Below, in pieces: positions 1 to 7,681 of a DNA stretch of 17,701 nucleotides. Source of the DNA: Spirochaetaceae bacterium (GTDB lineage Bacteria > Spirochaetota > Spirochaetia > SZUA-6 > Bin103). The DNA lies in contig JAPOQV010000464.1 of the NCBI GenBank assembly GCA_026710565.1, positions 1 through 17,701 of the forward strand, read 5' to 3'. The notes under the pieces are model-generated. The model saw only the letters and a list, made by a program, of their open reading frames with translations. It was not told where the DNA came from and did not search any database. Each line of letters opens with the position of its first letter. Within the stretch, counting starts at the first letter, position 1. The position numbers and the translations under genes were made by a program.

Positions 1-231
1 GAGGCGGCTGTTCCCGGAATCCAGCACGACCGCCCCGTCGCCGGTGACGGCGAAGTCGCGGAGATCGTCGACCGTGATCCCCAGGTCGCTGAAGTGCACG
101 ACCCGGTCGACGTGGTAGAGGGACGGCGTGTGGACCACGCGCTCGCGGCTGTCGTAGCGGTACGCGGAGTCGGCCCACACGGCCGGAACGGCGAGCGCGA
201 ACAGCGCGAGCGCCAGGAGGCGCAGTCCCAC
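1..231 (-). CDS. Secreted NHL/beta-propeller-like protein, partial (N-terminus only)
   Basis: Only the first 77 codons lie in the window; the gene runs off the left edge. It begins at a GTG (231-229), preceded closely by a weak purine stretch. Residues 1 to about 20 form a Sec signal peptide: a short basic start, then a Leu/Ala-rich core ending at an Ala-Asp junction. The mature start contains a segment reading roughly LRDFAVTGDGAVVLDSGNSRL, which resembles the repeat unit of NHL or SMP-30-like beta-propellers (D-G-x-hydrophobic...D-S-x-N-x-R). It lies 70 bp downstream of a solute-binding protein on the same strand, a position where propeller proteins often accompany carbohydrate ABC transporter genes. 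The beta-propeller call is an inference from one repeat-like segment; the secreted nature is better supported. Confidence 0.6.
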   Translation of the reverse strand, partial: MGLRLLALALFALAVPAVWADSAYRYDSRERVVHTPSLYHVDRVVHFSDLGITVDDLRDFAVTGDGAVVLDSGNSRL

Positions 232-258
232 TTCCGTTAAGGGTCTGGCCGTTACGGG

Positions 259-299
259 GTCTGGCGGACCTGCCGCGCGACGCGGCAGGTCCGCCAGAC
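259..299 (-). terminator. Perfect 19-bp hairpin after the solute-binding protein gene
   Basis: Positions 259-277 and 281-299 are exact reverse complements, separated by a 3-nt loop (cga). The structure starts 2 nt after the stop codon of the upstream solute-binding protein and ends 27 nt before the next start codon on the same strand. No T-run follows it on the minus strand, so it does not look like a classical intrinsic terminator. A 3' stabiliser or partial attenuator that keeps the binding-protein message abundant relative to downstream genes is the likelier role; that role is inferred. Confidence 0.75.
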
Positions 300-301
300 G
301 G

Positions 302-1648
302 CTACTCCCAGAGGTCGTCCACGAGCGCCTGGATGGCGGGCGTGATCTCGGCCAGGGCTGTCGATGCCGCCACCTCGCCGGCGATGGCCTGGCCCAGCGT
401 CTCCAGCAGCAAACCGTACCCCTCCTGGCCGATCATCTCGGCACCCGGGATGAGGACCTGGTTCGCCTCGGCGTCGCGGAGGAACTGCGAGGTCCGCTCG
501 TCCCCGGCGCGTGTTTCGTCCCACTTGGCGTAGTAGGCCGCCTCCATTTCGTCGATGTCGGCGTACGGAGCCGCCACCTGATAGAGGGCGGAGAACACCT
601 CGATGACCGCCGCCGGGTCGAGCTCGGAGTTGCGCGGGATCAGGAAGGTCTCGCCGATCACGCGTTGATAGACGTGGCCGTCGGCCTGCGGCCCCATGGG
701 CAGCGGGACCAGCCCGACCGGCTCCGACATCTTCTCGGGATTGACGAAGTGCTCCATCCAGCCGGAGTCGATGACCCCCATGGCGACGTTGTTCTCGAAG
801 AAGAGCTGCACCTGGTCGTAGCTGGCACCGCGGACCGCGCCCGCGGCGTTGAGCTCCGCCAGCAGGTCGACCGCCTCCACCGCGCGCGAGTCGTTGAGGG
901 CGAACACCTTGCTGCCGTCCTGATCCTCCACCACGGACGCGCCGTTCGCCATCGCGAACCAGATCGCCTGCCGCTGCAGGATGTGGGGCTCGGGATGTCC
1001 CCATTGGCCGAACGTCAGCCCCCACTGATCGATCTCCCCGTCGCCGTCGGCATCCCTGGTGGCCTGGAGGACGATCTCCTTGAACGCATCGAAGTCCCAC
1101 TCGCCTGCGTCCATCAGGTCGTACGGAGAAGGCAGGCCCTCGCGCTCGAGCAGGGTCTTGTTGAACACGACGCCCAGGAAGATGGACTCGTGGTTCATGT
1201 TGACGCCGTAGATCCTGCCGTCGTAGCTGCCCATCACCTCCGCGTAATTGCGGGAGAAGCTGGGAGTCCTGTCGAGGTAGTCAGCCGGCAGCACGTCGTC
1301 GACGGGCAGGATCACGTCGGCGCGGGCGAGCTGAATCGTCTCCGCGATGCCGGCGTTGCGGAAGATGTCCACGATCGGATCGCCGTTCAGCACGCTCGCC
1401 GTGAGGTCGTCCGCGAAGGTCGCGAAGTTCCTCTCCGAGAACTCGATCTTGACGTTGAACTCCTCTTCGACCCACTCGCGCCACTCCTGCTGGGAGCCGC
1501 CGTCGACGTAGTCCTGGTAGGTCCAGCCCCAGTGGTTCTGCAGGCGCAGCGTCGCGCCGTGCAGATCCACCCCCTCGGCGCCGGCCGCCACCGGCAGCGC
1601 CAGCAATGCAAGGGCCGCGAGCACCCCTACGACCGTCCTGTTCGTCAT
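302..1648 (-). CDS. Extracellular solute-binding protein, family 1 (carbohydrate ABC importer)
   Basis: This 448-residue protein captures a ligand outside the membrane and delivers it to an ABC permease. Residues 1-24 are a Sec signal peptide (basic MTNR start, Val/Leu/Ala core, A-G-A cleavage region). There is no lipobox cysteine, so it is probably a soluble periplasmic protein. The mature part has the family features: a short first strand (ATLRLQNHWGW), a segment around GDPIVDIF where family members follow the ligand-lobe crossover, and many aromatic residues suited to sugar stacking. The ATG at 1648 has an AGGAGG six nt upstream. It lies between a GH127-like glycosidase (77 bp upstream) and a secreted propeller-like gene, which suggests oligosaccharide uptake. 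The ligand cannot be read from sequence, and the permease genes are not in the window. Confidence 0.88.
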   Translation of the reverse strand: MTNRTVVGVLAALALLALPVAAGAEGVDLHGATLRLQNHWGWTYQDYVDGGSQQEWREWVEEEFNVKIEFSERNFATFADDLTASVLNGDPIVDIFRNAGIAETIQLARADVILPVDDVLPADYLDRTPSFSRNYAEVMGSYDGRIYGVNMNHESIFLGVVFNKTLLEREGLPSPYDLMDAGEWDFDAFKEIVLQATRDADGDGEIDQWGLTFGQWGHPEPHILQRQAIWFAMANGASVVEDQDGSKVFALNDSRAVEAVDLLAELNAAGAVRGASYDQVQLFFENNVAMGVIDSGWMEHFVNPEKMSEPVGLVPLPMGPQADGHVYQRVIGETFLIPRNSELDPAAVIEVFSALYQVAAPYADIDEMEAAYYAKWDETRAGDERTSQFLRDAEANQVLIPGAEMIGQEGYGLLLETLGQAIAGEVAASTALAEITPAIQALVDDLWE

Positions 1649-1654
1649 GACAAA

Positions 1655-1660
1655 CCTCCT
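1655..1660 (-). promoter_or_regulatory. Strong ribosome binding site of the solute-binding protein
   Basis: The minus strand reads AGGAGG here, six nt before the ATG at 1648. It fixes that start and suggests high translation of the binding protein within the operon. Confidence 0.8.
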
Positions 1661-1725
1661 GTTCGGGAAGATTCACGATTATGGCCGGCCGCCGGACGCG
1701 CTGCAAAGGAGCGCCCTGGCCGGGG

Positions 1726-3531
1726 CTACCAGGAGATGGAATACGGAGCGATGTAGCGGTTCACCCGCCGGCTCGGCGCCCGGTCCGCGAGATAGTGATC
1801 GCGCAGATAGATCGGGTACGGCTGCTGCTCCGGACTGCTCAGGTGCTTCCTGCCGTCGCGCGGTGCGATGTCGACCAGGGTGTTGCCCTTGAAATGGCAC
1901 CGGTAGCGCGTCGCCGGCAGCTCTGGGCCGTCCGCTCCGTCCGCGTACGCGCCGTCGGCCACCGTGTACTCGGCCGTCTCCTCGATCATCGGGAACTCGA
2001 CGGTCAGCTCCTCTCCCTCGCGCACGCCCTCGAACACCAGGTAGTTGGCCACGCGGCCCGGAGCCGCGCGGCGGCGGCCGACGCGGCTCTCGACCGCTTC
2101 CCGGTCGGCCCAGGCGGGCAGGCGCACCGCCACGGTCCGCGCCTGTTTGTTGCGAATCACCACCCTACCCTCGTACGGCAGGTGGCTGTCCACGTCCAGC
2201 CACGGCGAGGCGCGGTTCAGCAGCAGGTTCACCTGCGCGGCGCCGTTCGTGCATCTCATGATTCCGTCCCATGCGCGGTACAGCCCCTGCGCGCCGTTGC
2301 CGCGGCAGCAGCGCGCCGGATAGCCGTTGTTGAGCGACGTTACGCGGCCGGGGCCGCAGAACCCGCCCAGCCAGTTGCGTGAACCGGGATAGCAGGTGCT
2401 GCGCGCCCGCTCGATCAGCTCCGGGTCTGCGAACTGCTGCTCGACCAGGTGGTTGCGGACGTACCCGTCGACATCGTCCCAGTAGTCGCCCAGGCCCGCC
2501 TGCGAGAGCCGCACCGCCAAGCCGACCTGGCCGGCGATGCCGCACGACTCGCAGGTACGCTCGTTCCGGTGCAGGGGATGCGGGCCGGTCCAGCCGGGGT
2601 TCCAGCCGATGCGGGCCAGGCCATAGTTGCGCGAGTGCTCGTAACTGGCGCGCACGAACTCCTTGAGGCGCCAGTCTCCGGTCGCCATCGCGAACCACAG
2701 CAACGCGCGCAGCGTGATCATGCGTTCGTGGAAGTGGCCCCGCCAGTGGCCGCGCTCTGCGCCGGCGACATCCGGTGACTCCCCCGCGTGCCAGAAGCGC
2801 GGCTGCAGGACGAATCGGGTGAGCCTGCGCGCCAGGTCGAGCGCCCGCCGGTCGCCGCTGGTCGCGTGCCAGAGGCACAGTGCGCCGATCTGGTTGCTGT
2901 TGTAGAACAGCGCCGCTCCCTCGAACCCCTCGCTCGCCGAGGACGGCTCCTCGGTGTTGCGGTAGCCGGACTCCTTGAGGTAGCTGAAGTCGAACGCCAC
3001 GCCGCCGTCCGGGTAGTAGGCGTAGTCGTCCTTGAGCACGGCCACCTTGCGCAGGCCATCGGCCATGCGCTGCACTTGCTTCAGCCACGCCGGGTCGCCG
3101 TCCCGCTGGTGCCAGAACAGCATGGCCTGCATCATCCGCGCGTTGCCGTACGCGCTGGTGTGCGCCTCGTCCGTCTCCGCGTACTCCCTGCCGTCGGCCG
3201 CACCGCCCCGACGCGCCGGGGTGTTGGGCGGCGTGTAGAGCAGCCCGTCCTCGTCGATGAGAGAGACCAGCGACGCCATCATCGCCTGCTCGACGTCCAG
3301 GTCGGAGTCGTCCCCGCACATCGCCCGCACCATCGGCAGCGCCTCGGCGAACTTCGCGGCCAGGTAGAGGCTGCCGGCGTCGTCGCCGACGCCGTAGTCG
3401 GCTTCCGGGCTCAGGTGCCGGGTCAGCGCCGGGATCGCCAGCCGCGCTCGGTCCGCCAAGTCCAGGGTGTCGGGCACCTCCGATTCGTACCGGCGGCCGG
3501 CGACGCTGATGTCCCTGATCCTCGCCATCAT
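1726..3531 (-). CDS. GH127-like (DUF1680-type) glycosidase, beta-L-arabinofuranosidase family
   Basis: The 601-residue product resembles GH127 (alpha/alpha)6-barrel proteins. Residues about 45-380 are helical, with repeated aromatic and Gly-rich turns, and the C-terminal third is beta-rich. The best evidence is the cysteine site: E328-S-C330, then a Cys pair C408-C409 with a following G-N-G and L-Y. In the characterised GH127 enzyme HypBA1, as I recall it, the zinc/nucleophile site is E338-T-C340 and C417-C418, nearly the same spacing (77 there, 78 here). No Glu is visible about 16 residues before E328, where HypBA1 has its acid/base Glu322, so the exact activity is uncertain. No signal peptide is seen, so it is probably cytoplasmic. 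The start is ATG-ATG at 3531/3528, without a clear Shine-Dalgarno. It is the first gene of the minus-strand operon leading to the solute-binding protein. Reading continues open far upstream in the same frame, but that stretch is antisense to two better-supported genes. Confidence 0.8.
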   Translation of the reverse strand: MMARIRDISVAGRRYESEVPDTLDLADRARLAIPALTRHLSPEADYGVGDDAGSLYLAAKFAEALPMVRAMCGDDSDLDVEQAMMASLVSLIDEDGLLYTPPNTPARRGGAADGREYAETDEAHTSAYGNARMMQAMLFWHQRDGDPAWLKQVQRMADGLRKVAVLKDDYAYYPDGGVAFDFSYLKESGYRNTEEPSSASEGFEGAALFYNSNQIGALCLWHATSGDRRALDLARRLTRFVLQPRFWHAGESPDVAGAERGHWRGHFHERMITLRALLWFAMATGDWRLKEFVRASYEHSRNYGLARIGWNPGWTGPHPLHRNERTCESCGIAGQVGLAVRLSQAGLGDYWDDVDGYVRNHLVEQQFADPELIERARSTCYPGSRNWLGGFCGPGRVTSLNNGYPARCCRGNGAQGLYRAWDGIMRCTNGAAQVNLLLNRASPWLDVDSHLPYEGRVVIRNKQARTVAVRLPAWADREAVESRVGRRRAAPGRVANYLVFEGVREGEELTVEFPMIEETAEYTVADGAYADGADGPELPATRYRCHFKGNTLVDIAPRDGRKHLSSPEQQPYPIYLRDHYLADRAPSRRVNRYIAPYSISW

Positions 3532-3589
3532 CACGCTTGCCGACCGACACCACTCTACAAGATCGACGACGTGGGAGATGGGGGAAAAG

Positions 3590-3598
3590 TGATATGAT
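3590..3598 (+). promoter_or_regulatory. Candidate extended -10 promoter in a divergent region
   Basis: The sequence TGA-TATGAT fits an extended -10 element (TGn followed by a TATAAT-like hexamer at 3593-3598), and no -35 is recognisable. It stands out as AT-rich in a GC-rich context, 22 nt before the start at 3620. The opposite strand of the same patch reads TATCAT (3599-3594), which could serve the divergent glycosidase gene. Assigned by eye only. Confidence 0.4.
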
Positions 3599-3619
3599 AC
3601 GCGGTCAGGCGGTCGCATG

Positions 3620-4075
3620 ATGAGCGCGTTCCGGGTAGGCGTAGTGGCGGTGAATCCGAAGAACGAGAAGATCGTCACCGGACCGATCACGGCACTGGTC
3701 GATACAGGATCCGAGTTGACGTGGCTGCCGGCGCCCGAGCTGACCGGAATCGGCATCACGCCGCGACGCCGGCGGACCTTCATCACGGCTACCGGGGAGC
3801 GGCTGCAGCGCGAGATCGGGTACGCGATCGTGCGCGCTGAAGGGTACGAAACCACCGACGAGGTCGTGTTCGGCCGGCAGGGCGACCAGGTGTTGCTGGG
3901 CGTCCGCACGCTGGAAGGCTTCGCCGTAACGGTCGACCCGATCGGCCACCGACTGGTCGCGCAGGCCACGCTGGCGTGCGTCATCTCCCGCTCACTCGAG
4001 CTGGGCTCGGGTCGCACCCAACCGTGGATTCGGGACGGCGGCGCGGTGCCGGTCGCCGACAGGAGCATGCCATGA
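3620..4075 (+). CDS. Clan AA (retropepsin-like) aspartic protease domain protein
   Basis: This 151-residue protein has the hallmark of single-domain retroviral-type aspartic proteases: hydrophobic A-L-V, then D28-T-G-S31 followed by hydrophobic residues. A later segment (QVLLGVRTLEGFAVTVDP) matches the second hydrophobic-Gly strand and the usual V-D-P ending of bacterial members. Such proteins are expected to act as homodimers, each subunit giving one Asp. The family normally ends near the V-D-P-x-G-x-R-L stretch at about residue 115; this one carries some 35 further, low-complexity residues. Two ATGs are adjacent (3617 and 3620); AGGCGG at 3607-3612 is spaced better for the second. The stop overlaps the next start (ATGA at 4072-4075), so the two genes are translationally coupled. 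Substrates are unknown. Confidence 0.75.
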   Translation: MSAFRVGVVAVNPKNEKIVTGPITALVDTGSELTWLPAPELTGIGITPRRRRTFITATGERLQREIGYAIVRAEGYETTDEVVFGRQGDQVLLGVRTLEGFAVTVDPIGHRLVAQATLACVISRSLELGSGRTQPWIRDGGAVPVADRSMP

Positions 4076-5610
4076 ACGACCGGACCGCGGACCGAGCGCG
4101 CGAGATCCCTCGCCTGATCTACAACTCCGACGGCGATTCGACGACCTTCATCACCTTTCCGCCGCCGATAACGCCGGAGCAGGCGTGCCGGGACGTCGAC
4201 GAGGTCGCGGACACCGCGGTCGAGGTATTCACCAACTCGATGGGCCGCGGGGACGAGACCTTCTCCCACCGCACCGAGTTCGGCAACGTCTACGGCTCCG
4301 ACGTGACCGAGTGGCCCCAAGGCGCAGGTTTGGAGTGGGTCAAGTGGATGGCCGACAGCACCAGGGCGCTGCTCGACCAGGGGATCGACATCGTCGAGCT
4401 GCTGGCTGCACGGGCGCACGAGCGCGGCATGCAGTTCTGGCCCGCGCTGCGCATGAACGACATCCACGAGGACGACACCGAGCGCTTCGGCGCGTTCCGC
4501 AGCACCTTCAAGAAGGAGCACCGGGAGCTGCTGATCGGCTCGCCCTACCCCACCGAGGCCGGCTACGGCTATGACCAGGACGACTTCACCTGGGCGTTCG
4601 ACTTCGCGCGGCCGGAGGTGCGCGAGCGCAAGCTCGGCCTGATTCTGGAGACCTGCGAGCGCTACGACGTCGACGGCTTCGAGATGGATTTCCAGCGCGG
4701 GCGCTGGTTCTTCAAGCAGGGGCAGGAAGACTCCGGCATGCCGCTGATGACCGATCTCATGCGCAAGGTCAAGACGGGCATCGCGGAGATCATGGACCGC
4801 AAGGGGCGGCCGTTCACGCTGATGCTGCGGGTTCCGGCGACCCGCGAGGGGTGCCGTCGCATCGGGCTGGACGTCCCCACCTGGATTCGGGAAGAACTGG
4901 CCGACCTGATCATCCCCATGAACGGCGGCTATCTGGAGATGGGGGCCGAGATCGCGGCATTCACGGAGATCGCCGCCGGCACCTCGTGCCGGATCGGCGG
5001 TGGCCTGGAGCGGCTGGCCAAGGGGTACGGCTACGCCGGCAACGACATGCTGTACGCGGCGGCATCGAGCTTCTGGCACCAGGGGGCGAGCTCCATCTAC
5101 CTGTTCAACTACGACTGCCATCGGCAGACGAGCGGCGACCAGTCGTACACGCCCGACGAGGTCCAGCTCCTGCGCGAGATCCAGGACCCGAACCTGATTT
5201 CCCGCAAGAACAAGCGCTACACGGTAGACGTGGACATGCGGCTCAGGACCCCGGAGCAGGGAGGCGATCTGCCGCTTCCCTGCGAGCTGGATGCCGCGGC
5301 CACGAGTCGCTCGTTCACCCTGCACGCGGGCGACGACATCGAGTCGGCACGGCGCGAGCAGGCGCTGGCCGACACGTGGCTGCGGGTCACCTGCGCGGGG
5401 AGCGTCGCGGGCGGCACGCCGTCGGTGTCGCTGAACGGGCAGCGTCTCGACGGCGGCCGTCGCCTGGAGCTGCCCTCCACCACGACCCTGACCTGGCGCG
5501 ACATTCCGGTCGTGCAGGGAGAGAACCGGATCGAGGCGTCGCTCGACCGGTTGCACGTTCGGGATTGCCTGCGTATCGAGGGCATCGAGATAGTGATCGC
5601 GTATCTATAG
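4072..5610 (+). CDS. TIM-barrel glycosidase-like protein with C-terminal beta-sandwich
   Basis: The product has 512 residues. Residues about 15-380 look like the (beta/alpha)8 barrel of GH10-like or GHL-type hydrolases. Examples are A-H-E-R-G-M-Q-F-W with a following alternation of strands and helices, Y-D-V-D-G-F-E-M-D-F where strand-end acids could be catalytic, and later strands ending in I-P-M-N-G-G and S-I-Y-L-F-N-Y-D. Residues about 400-512 are a beta-rich module (V-S-L-N-G, then G-E-N-R-I-E-A) like accessory carbohydrate-binding or sandwich domains. No signal peptide is present. The start at 4072 overlaps the protease stop by four nt; the frame stays open upstream of it, but that part lies inside the protease gene. 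I cannot assign a numbered GH family or a substrate. Confidence 0.7.
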   Translation: MNDRTADRAREIPRLIYNSDGDSTTFITFPPPITPEQACRDVDEVADTAVEVFTNSMGRGDETFSHRTEFGNVYGSDVTEWPQGAGLEWVKWMADSTRALLDQGIDIVELLAARAHERGMQFWPALRMNDIHEDDTERFGAFRSTFKKEHRELLIGSPYPTEAGYGYDQDDFTWAFDFARPEVRERKLGLILETCERYDVDGFEMDFQRGRWFFKQGQEDSGMPLMTDLMRKVKTGIAEIMDRKGRPFTLMLRVPATREGCRRIGLDVPTWIREELADLIIPMNGGYLEMGAEIAAFTEIAAGTSCRIGGGLERLAKGYGYAGNDMLYAAASSFWHQGASSIYLFNYDCHRQTSGDQSYTPDEVQLLREIQDPNLISRKNKRYTVDVDMRLRTPEQGGDLPLPCELDAAATSRSFTLHAGDDIESARREQALADTWLRVTCAGSVAGGTPSVSLNGQRLDGGRRLELPSTTTLTWRDIPVVQGENRIEASLDRLHVRDCLRIEGIEIVIAYL

Positions 5611-5783
5611 ACATGCTTAGCGTTTCCGAAACTCCGTAGCTACACCACGTTCAGGAGGTTAAGAAGTCCCTTGCGAGTCGGACCGTCCACTATGCTCCGG
5701 CGGGTCTCCGCGTGCTTCCTTGATCGTGCCGTCGATTCCACAGACTCTATGCCTTGTGTGTAACGGAGGCTTGCTTTCTCGAT

Positions 5784-6644
5784 ATGGCCATTTCACCAAT
5801 CACCCACATCAGCGTAAACCTCGGACCGGAAGTGGGTTCGAACGACTCGATCGTCGGCGTCCGAGTCGTTCCGACTGTGCGAAAAGAGCGCACAGTATAC
5901 GGCCGCACACTAGATTACGGAGAGCCCGATGCTGGCAAAGCCATCTGCGTCACGCGGGGTGATACGTTGGTATTTCCGCAAGGCAGTGTCAAGATTACGA
6001 TCATGGACGTTGACCGATACTCTGAGGCAGAGCAAGACGGGTACGCACCAGTCGCGAACACGGTTTGGAGCTGGCTCGCCATTCCTCCGGTTACACTTGG
6101 CACGAGCGTTCACAACTATCTTCTGTCGTTGGCACGACGGCTCGATGTTGCCCACGTGCACTGTTTGGGAGCGCTCCGCGGCTTGGCAGAGAGTTCGAGC
6201 CAACCCTCCTTTTTGAGATCTAGGGCAGTTTTGTTCGACGCACTTGGGCATGCGGAGTCAATGTGCATCGCCCTGAGCCGAGCAATTAGAATGATTCGCC
6301 AAGCCGAGGCCAAAGTATCCGTGAAGGTCCCGGTACCAACTGCGGTTTCGGAAATTGAAGATGGAGTGAAGTCGATTCGAGATGCCTTCGAACACATAGA
6401 TGAACGCGCCGAAGGCAAGGCCAGGCACCAAGGGCCGAGCGACGCGATGTCAGTCTTCGATCAATCCGATTTTTTCTCGTCAGGTATTCTGAGGTATGAT
6501 AGGCAATCCTTGGATATTTCCGGTGAGGCGGTACCCGCGATGGTGGCAGGCCGGCAGTTTATTGTCGAAGCGGCAGCCACCGAAGGCTCAACCAAGACGA
6601 TTAGTGGAGAGATGAGGTGGACGTTTTCGACCGATTCCAAATAG
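5784..6644 (+). CDS. Hypothetical protein with HEPN-like R-x4-H motif
   Basis: I do not recognise the family of this 286-residue protein. Base composition is clearly lower in GC than its neighbours, and codon choice is more relaxed, which fits horizontal acquisition. The N-terminal 100 residues are beta-rich. Residues about 110-205 are helical and include R199-D-A-F-E-H204, which fits the R-[NDH]-x3-H signature of HEPN ribonucleases and is followed by I-D-E-R, a context I associate with helical bundles of this type. The tail is again beta-rich. A GGAGG lies at 5765-5769, 14 nt before the ATG, rather far. A TTG at 5754 is in frame but less likely. It stands alone between a plus-strand gene 173 bp upstream and a convergent gene. 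A HEPN RNase or defence role is a hypothesis only. Confidence 0.6.
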   Translation: MAISPITHISVNLGPEVGSNDSIVGVRVVPTVRKERTVYGRTLDYGEPDAGKAICVTRGDTLVFPQGSVKITIMDVDRYSEAEQDGYAPVANTVWSWLAIPPVTLGTSVHNYLLSLARRLDVAHVHCLGALRGLAESSSQPSFLRSRAVLFDALGHAESMCIALSRAIRMIRQAEAKVSVKVPVPTAVSEIEDGVKSIRDAFEHIDERAEGKARHQGPSDAMSVFDQSDFFSSGILRYDRQSLDISGEAVPAMVAGRQFIVEAAATEGSTKTISGEMRWTFSTDSK

Positions 6645-6814
6645 TTCATCGGATGATCGTGAGCAGCCAGCGCCGCAAGCACAGATCCGGTCTCCGGTGC
6701 GGAGCTCTGGTAGCGCGGGCTGTTTGACTGCACACCCCATGTTGGATCGTCGAAGGCGCAGGCGACCGAAGACGCCACGCCGTGGCCGCCAGCCCCGCCG
6801 TGGCGACAGCTACT

Positions 6815-7681
6815 CTAATTGCTTTCCGCGCGGACCGTTCCGTCGGCCTCGACGGTCAGCTCCGGCACCGAAGCGGCGTGGCCGGAGTTGGGCCCGTGCA
6901 TGACCGCGCGCTGCTCCGGGGTCATACCGTCGACCAACGCGGGATCCCAGAAGGACTCGGGCTCGGCCTGTGCCGGGTCCGGCCATTGGCGGACCGCGCA
7001 CCGGGACGCGTACTTGAACAGGATCGAGCGCCGCTCGCCCGCGCCGCGCCACGGCAGCGTGCCGTGCGTGAGCGCGCCGTCCATGAAGAACAGCACGTCG
7101 CCGGCGCGCATCGCCGGCTGCACGACGGTGCCGCGGTGGTCGTCGGCGGTGCGCACCCCGTCCGGCTTCGGATAGCGGGACTTGTGGCTGCCCGGCACGC
7201 AGGCGAAGCCGCCGTCGCCGGCGGCCACGTCGCGGAGCTGCCACTGGACGGTCACCCCCGCGCAATAGCTCGCGCCGTTCCGGCCGCGGTAGCCGACCCA
7301 CGGCCGGAAGGGCTCGCCCTCGCCGTGCAAGGTGAAGCCCTCGGTCCCCTTCACCCCGGCGATCAACAGCGGCCCGTGGTCGAGCCGGAACCCCGGTTGG
7401 CACATCGCGTTCAGCCGCATCGCCACCGCCGGGTGGGCCAGCATGCGGCGGAACGGCTCGCAGTGCGGGGGCGCGAGCCGGAGCAGCCCGTGCAGGGTCG
7501 GCCGGCCGGTGCCGCGCAGGCTGCGCGAGTCCTTGGCAAGGGTGTTGTCCGCCCCGCGCTCGATGCTGGCGGCAAAGTGGTCGATCGCGGCGTTGGCCGC
7601 GTCGGTCTCCGCTTGGTCGAGCACGCCCGGCAGGATCAGGTAGCCCGACAGGTCCCAGAGGTAGCGTTCCTGCTCGGTCAC
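6815..7681 (-). CDS. Phytanoyl-CoA dioxygenase (PhyH) family protein, paralogue A
   Basis: This 288-residue protein is a predicted Fe(II)/2-oxoglutarate oxygenase of the PhyH fold. Visible features: an early D-L-S-G-Y-L-I-L-P-G segment, F-R-L-D-H-G-P, a metal-type motif H119-G-E121, the conserved G-D-G-G-F-x-C-V-P-G-S-H-K stretch at 155-167, and the distal T-H206-G. By eye H119, E121 and H206 align with the H-x-D...H triad of human PHYH, with Glu in place of Asp. The start is GTG at 7681, and its first bases overlap the stop of paralogue B (GTGA), so the pair is co-translated. The substrate is unknown; such proteins hydroxylate lipids, small acids or natural products. No signal peptide. Confidence 0.85.
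   Translation of the reverse strand: MTEQERYLWDLSGYLILPGVLDQAETDAANAAIDHFAASIERGADNTLAKDSRSLRGTGRPTLHGLLRLAPPHCEPFRRMLAHPAVAMRLNAMCQPGFRLDHGPLLIAGVKGTEGFTLHGEGEPFRPWVGYRGRNGASYCAGVTVQWQLRDVAAGDGGFACVPGSHKSRYPKPDGVRTADDHRGTVVQPAMRAGDVLFFMDGALTHGTLPWRGAGERRSILFKYASRCAVRQWPDPAQAEPESFWDPALVDGMTPEQRAVMHGPNSGHAASVPELTVEADGTVRAESN

Noticed and set aside
665..1756. Long plus-strand open frame opposite the first solute-binding protein
   Set aside because: Its translation is rich in His, Arg and Val without any recognisable motif, while the minus strand has a signal peptide, a ribosome site and family features.
1726..5556. A continuous open frame of 1276 codons on the minus strand
   Set aside because: Only the part from 3531 to 1726 shows a conserved protein (GH127-like). 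The upstream part is antisense to the protease and TIM-barrel genes, which have coding motifs, and is explained by GC-rich codon usage leaving the opposite frame open.
5611..5783. An AGGAGG at about 5651-5657 followed by a TTG-started open frame of some 30 codons
   Set aside because: The product has no recognisable feature, and the start is a TTG; it may be a decayed remnant, but nothing supports a gene.
6773..6805. Inverted repeat CGCCACG/CGTGGCG downstream of PhyH paralogue A
   Set aside because: The arms are only 7 bp, the loop is 19 nt and there is no T-run, so a terminator call is not justified in this GC-rich sequence.
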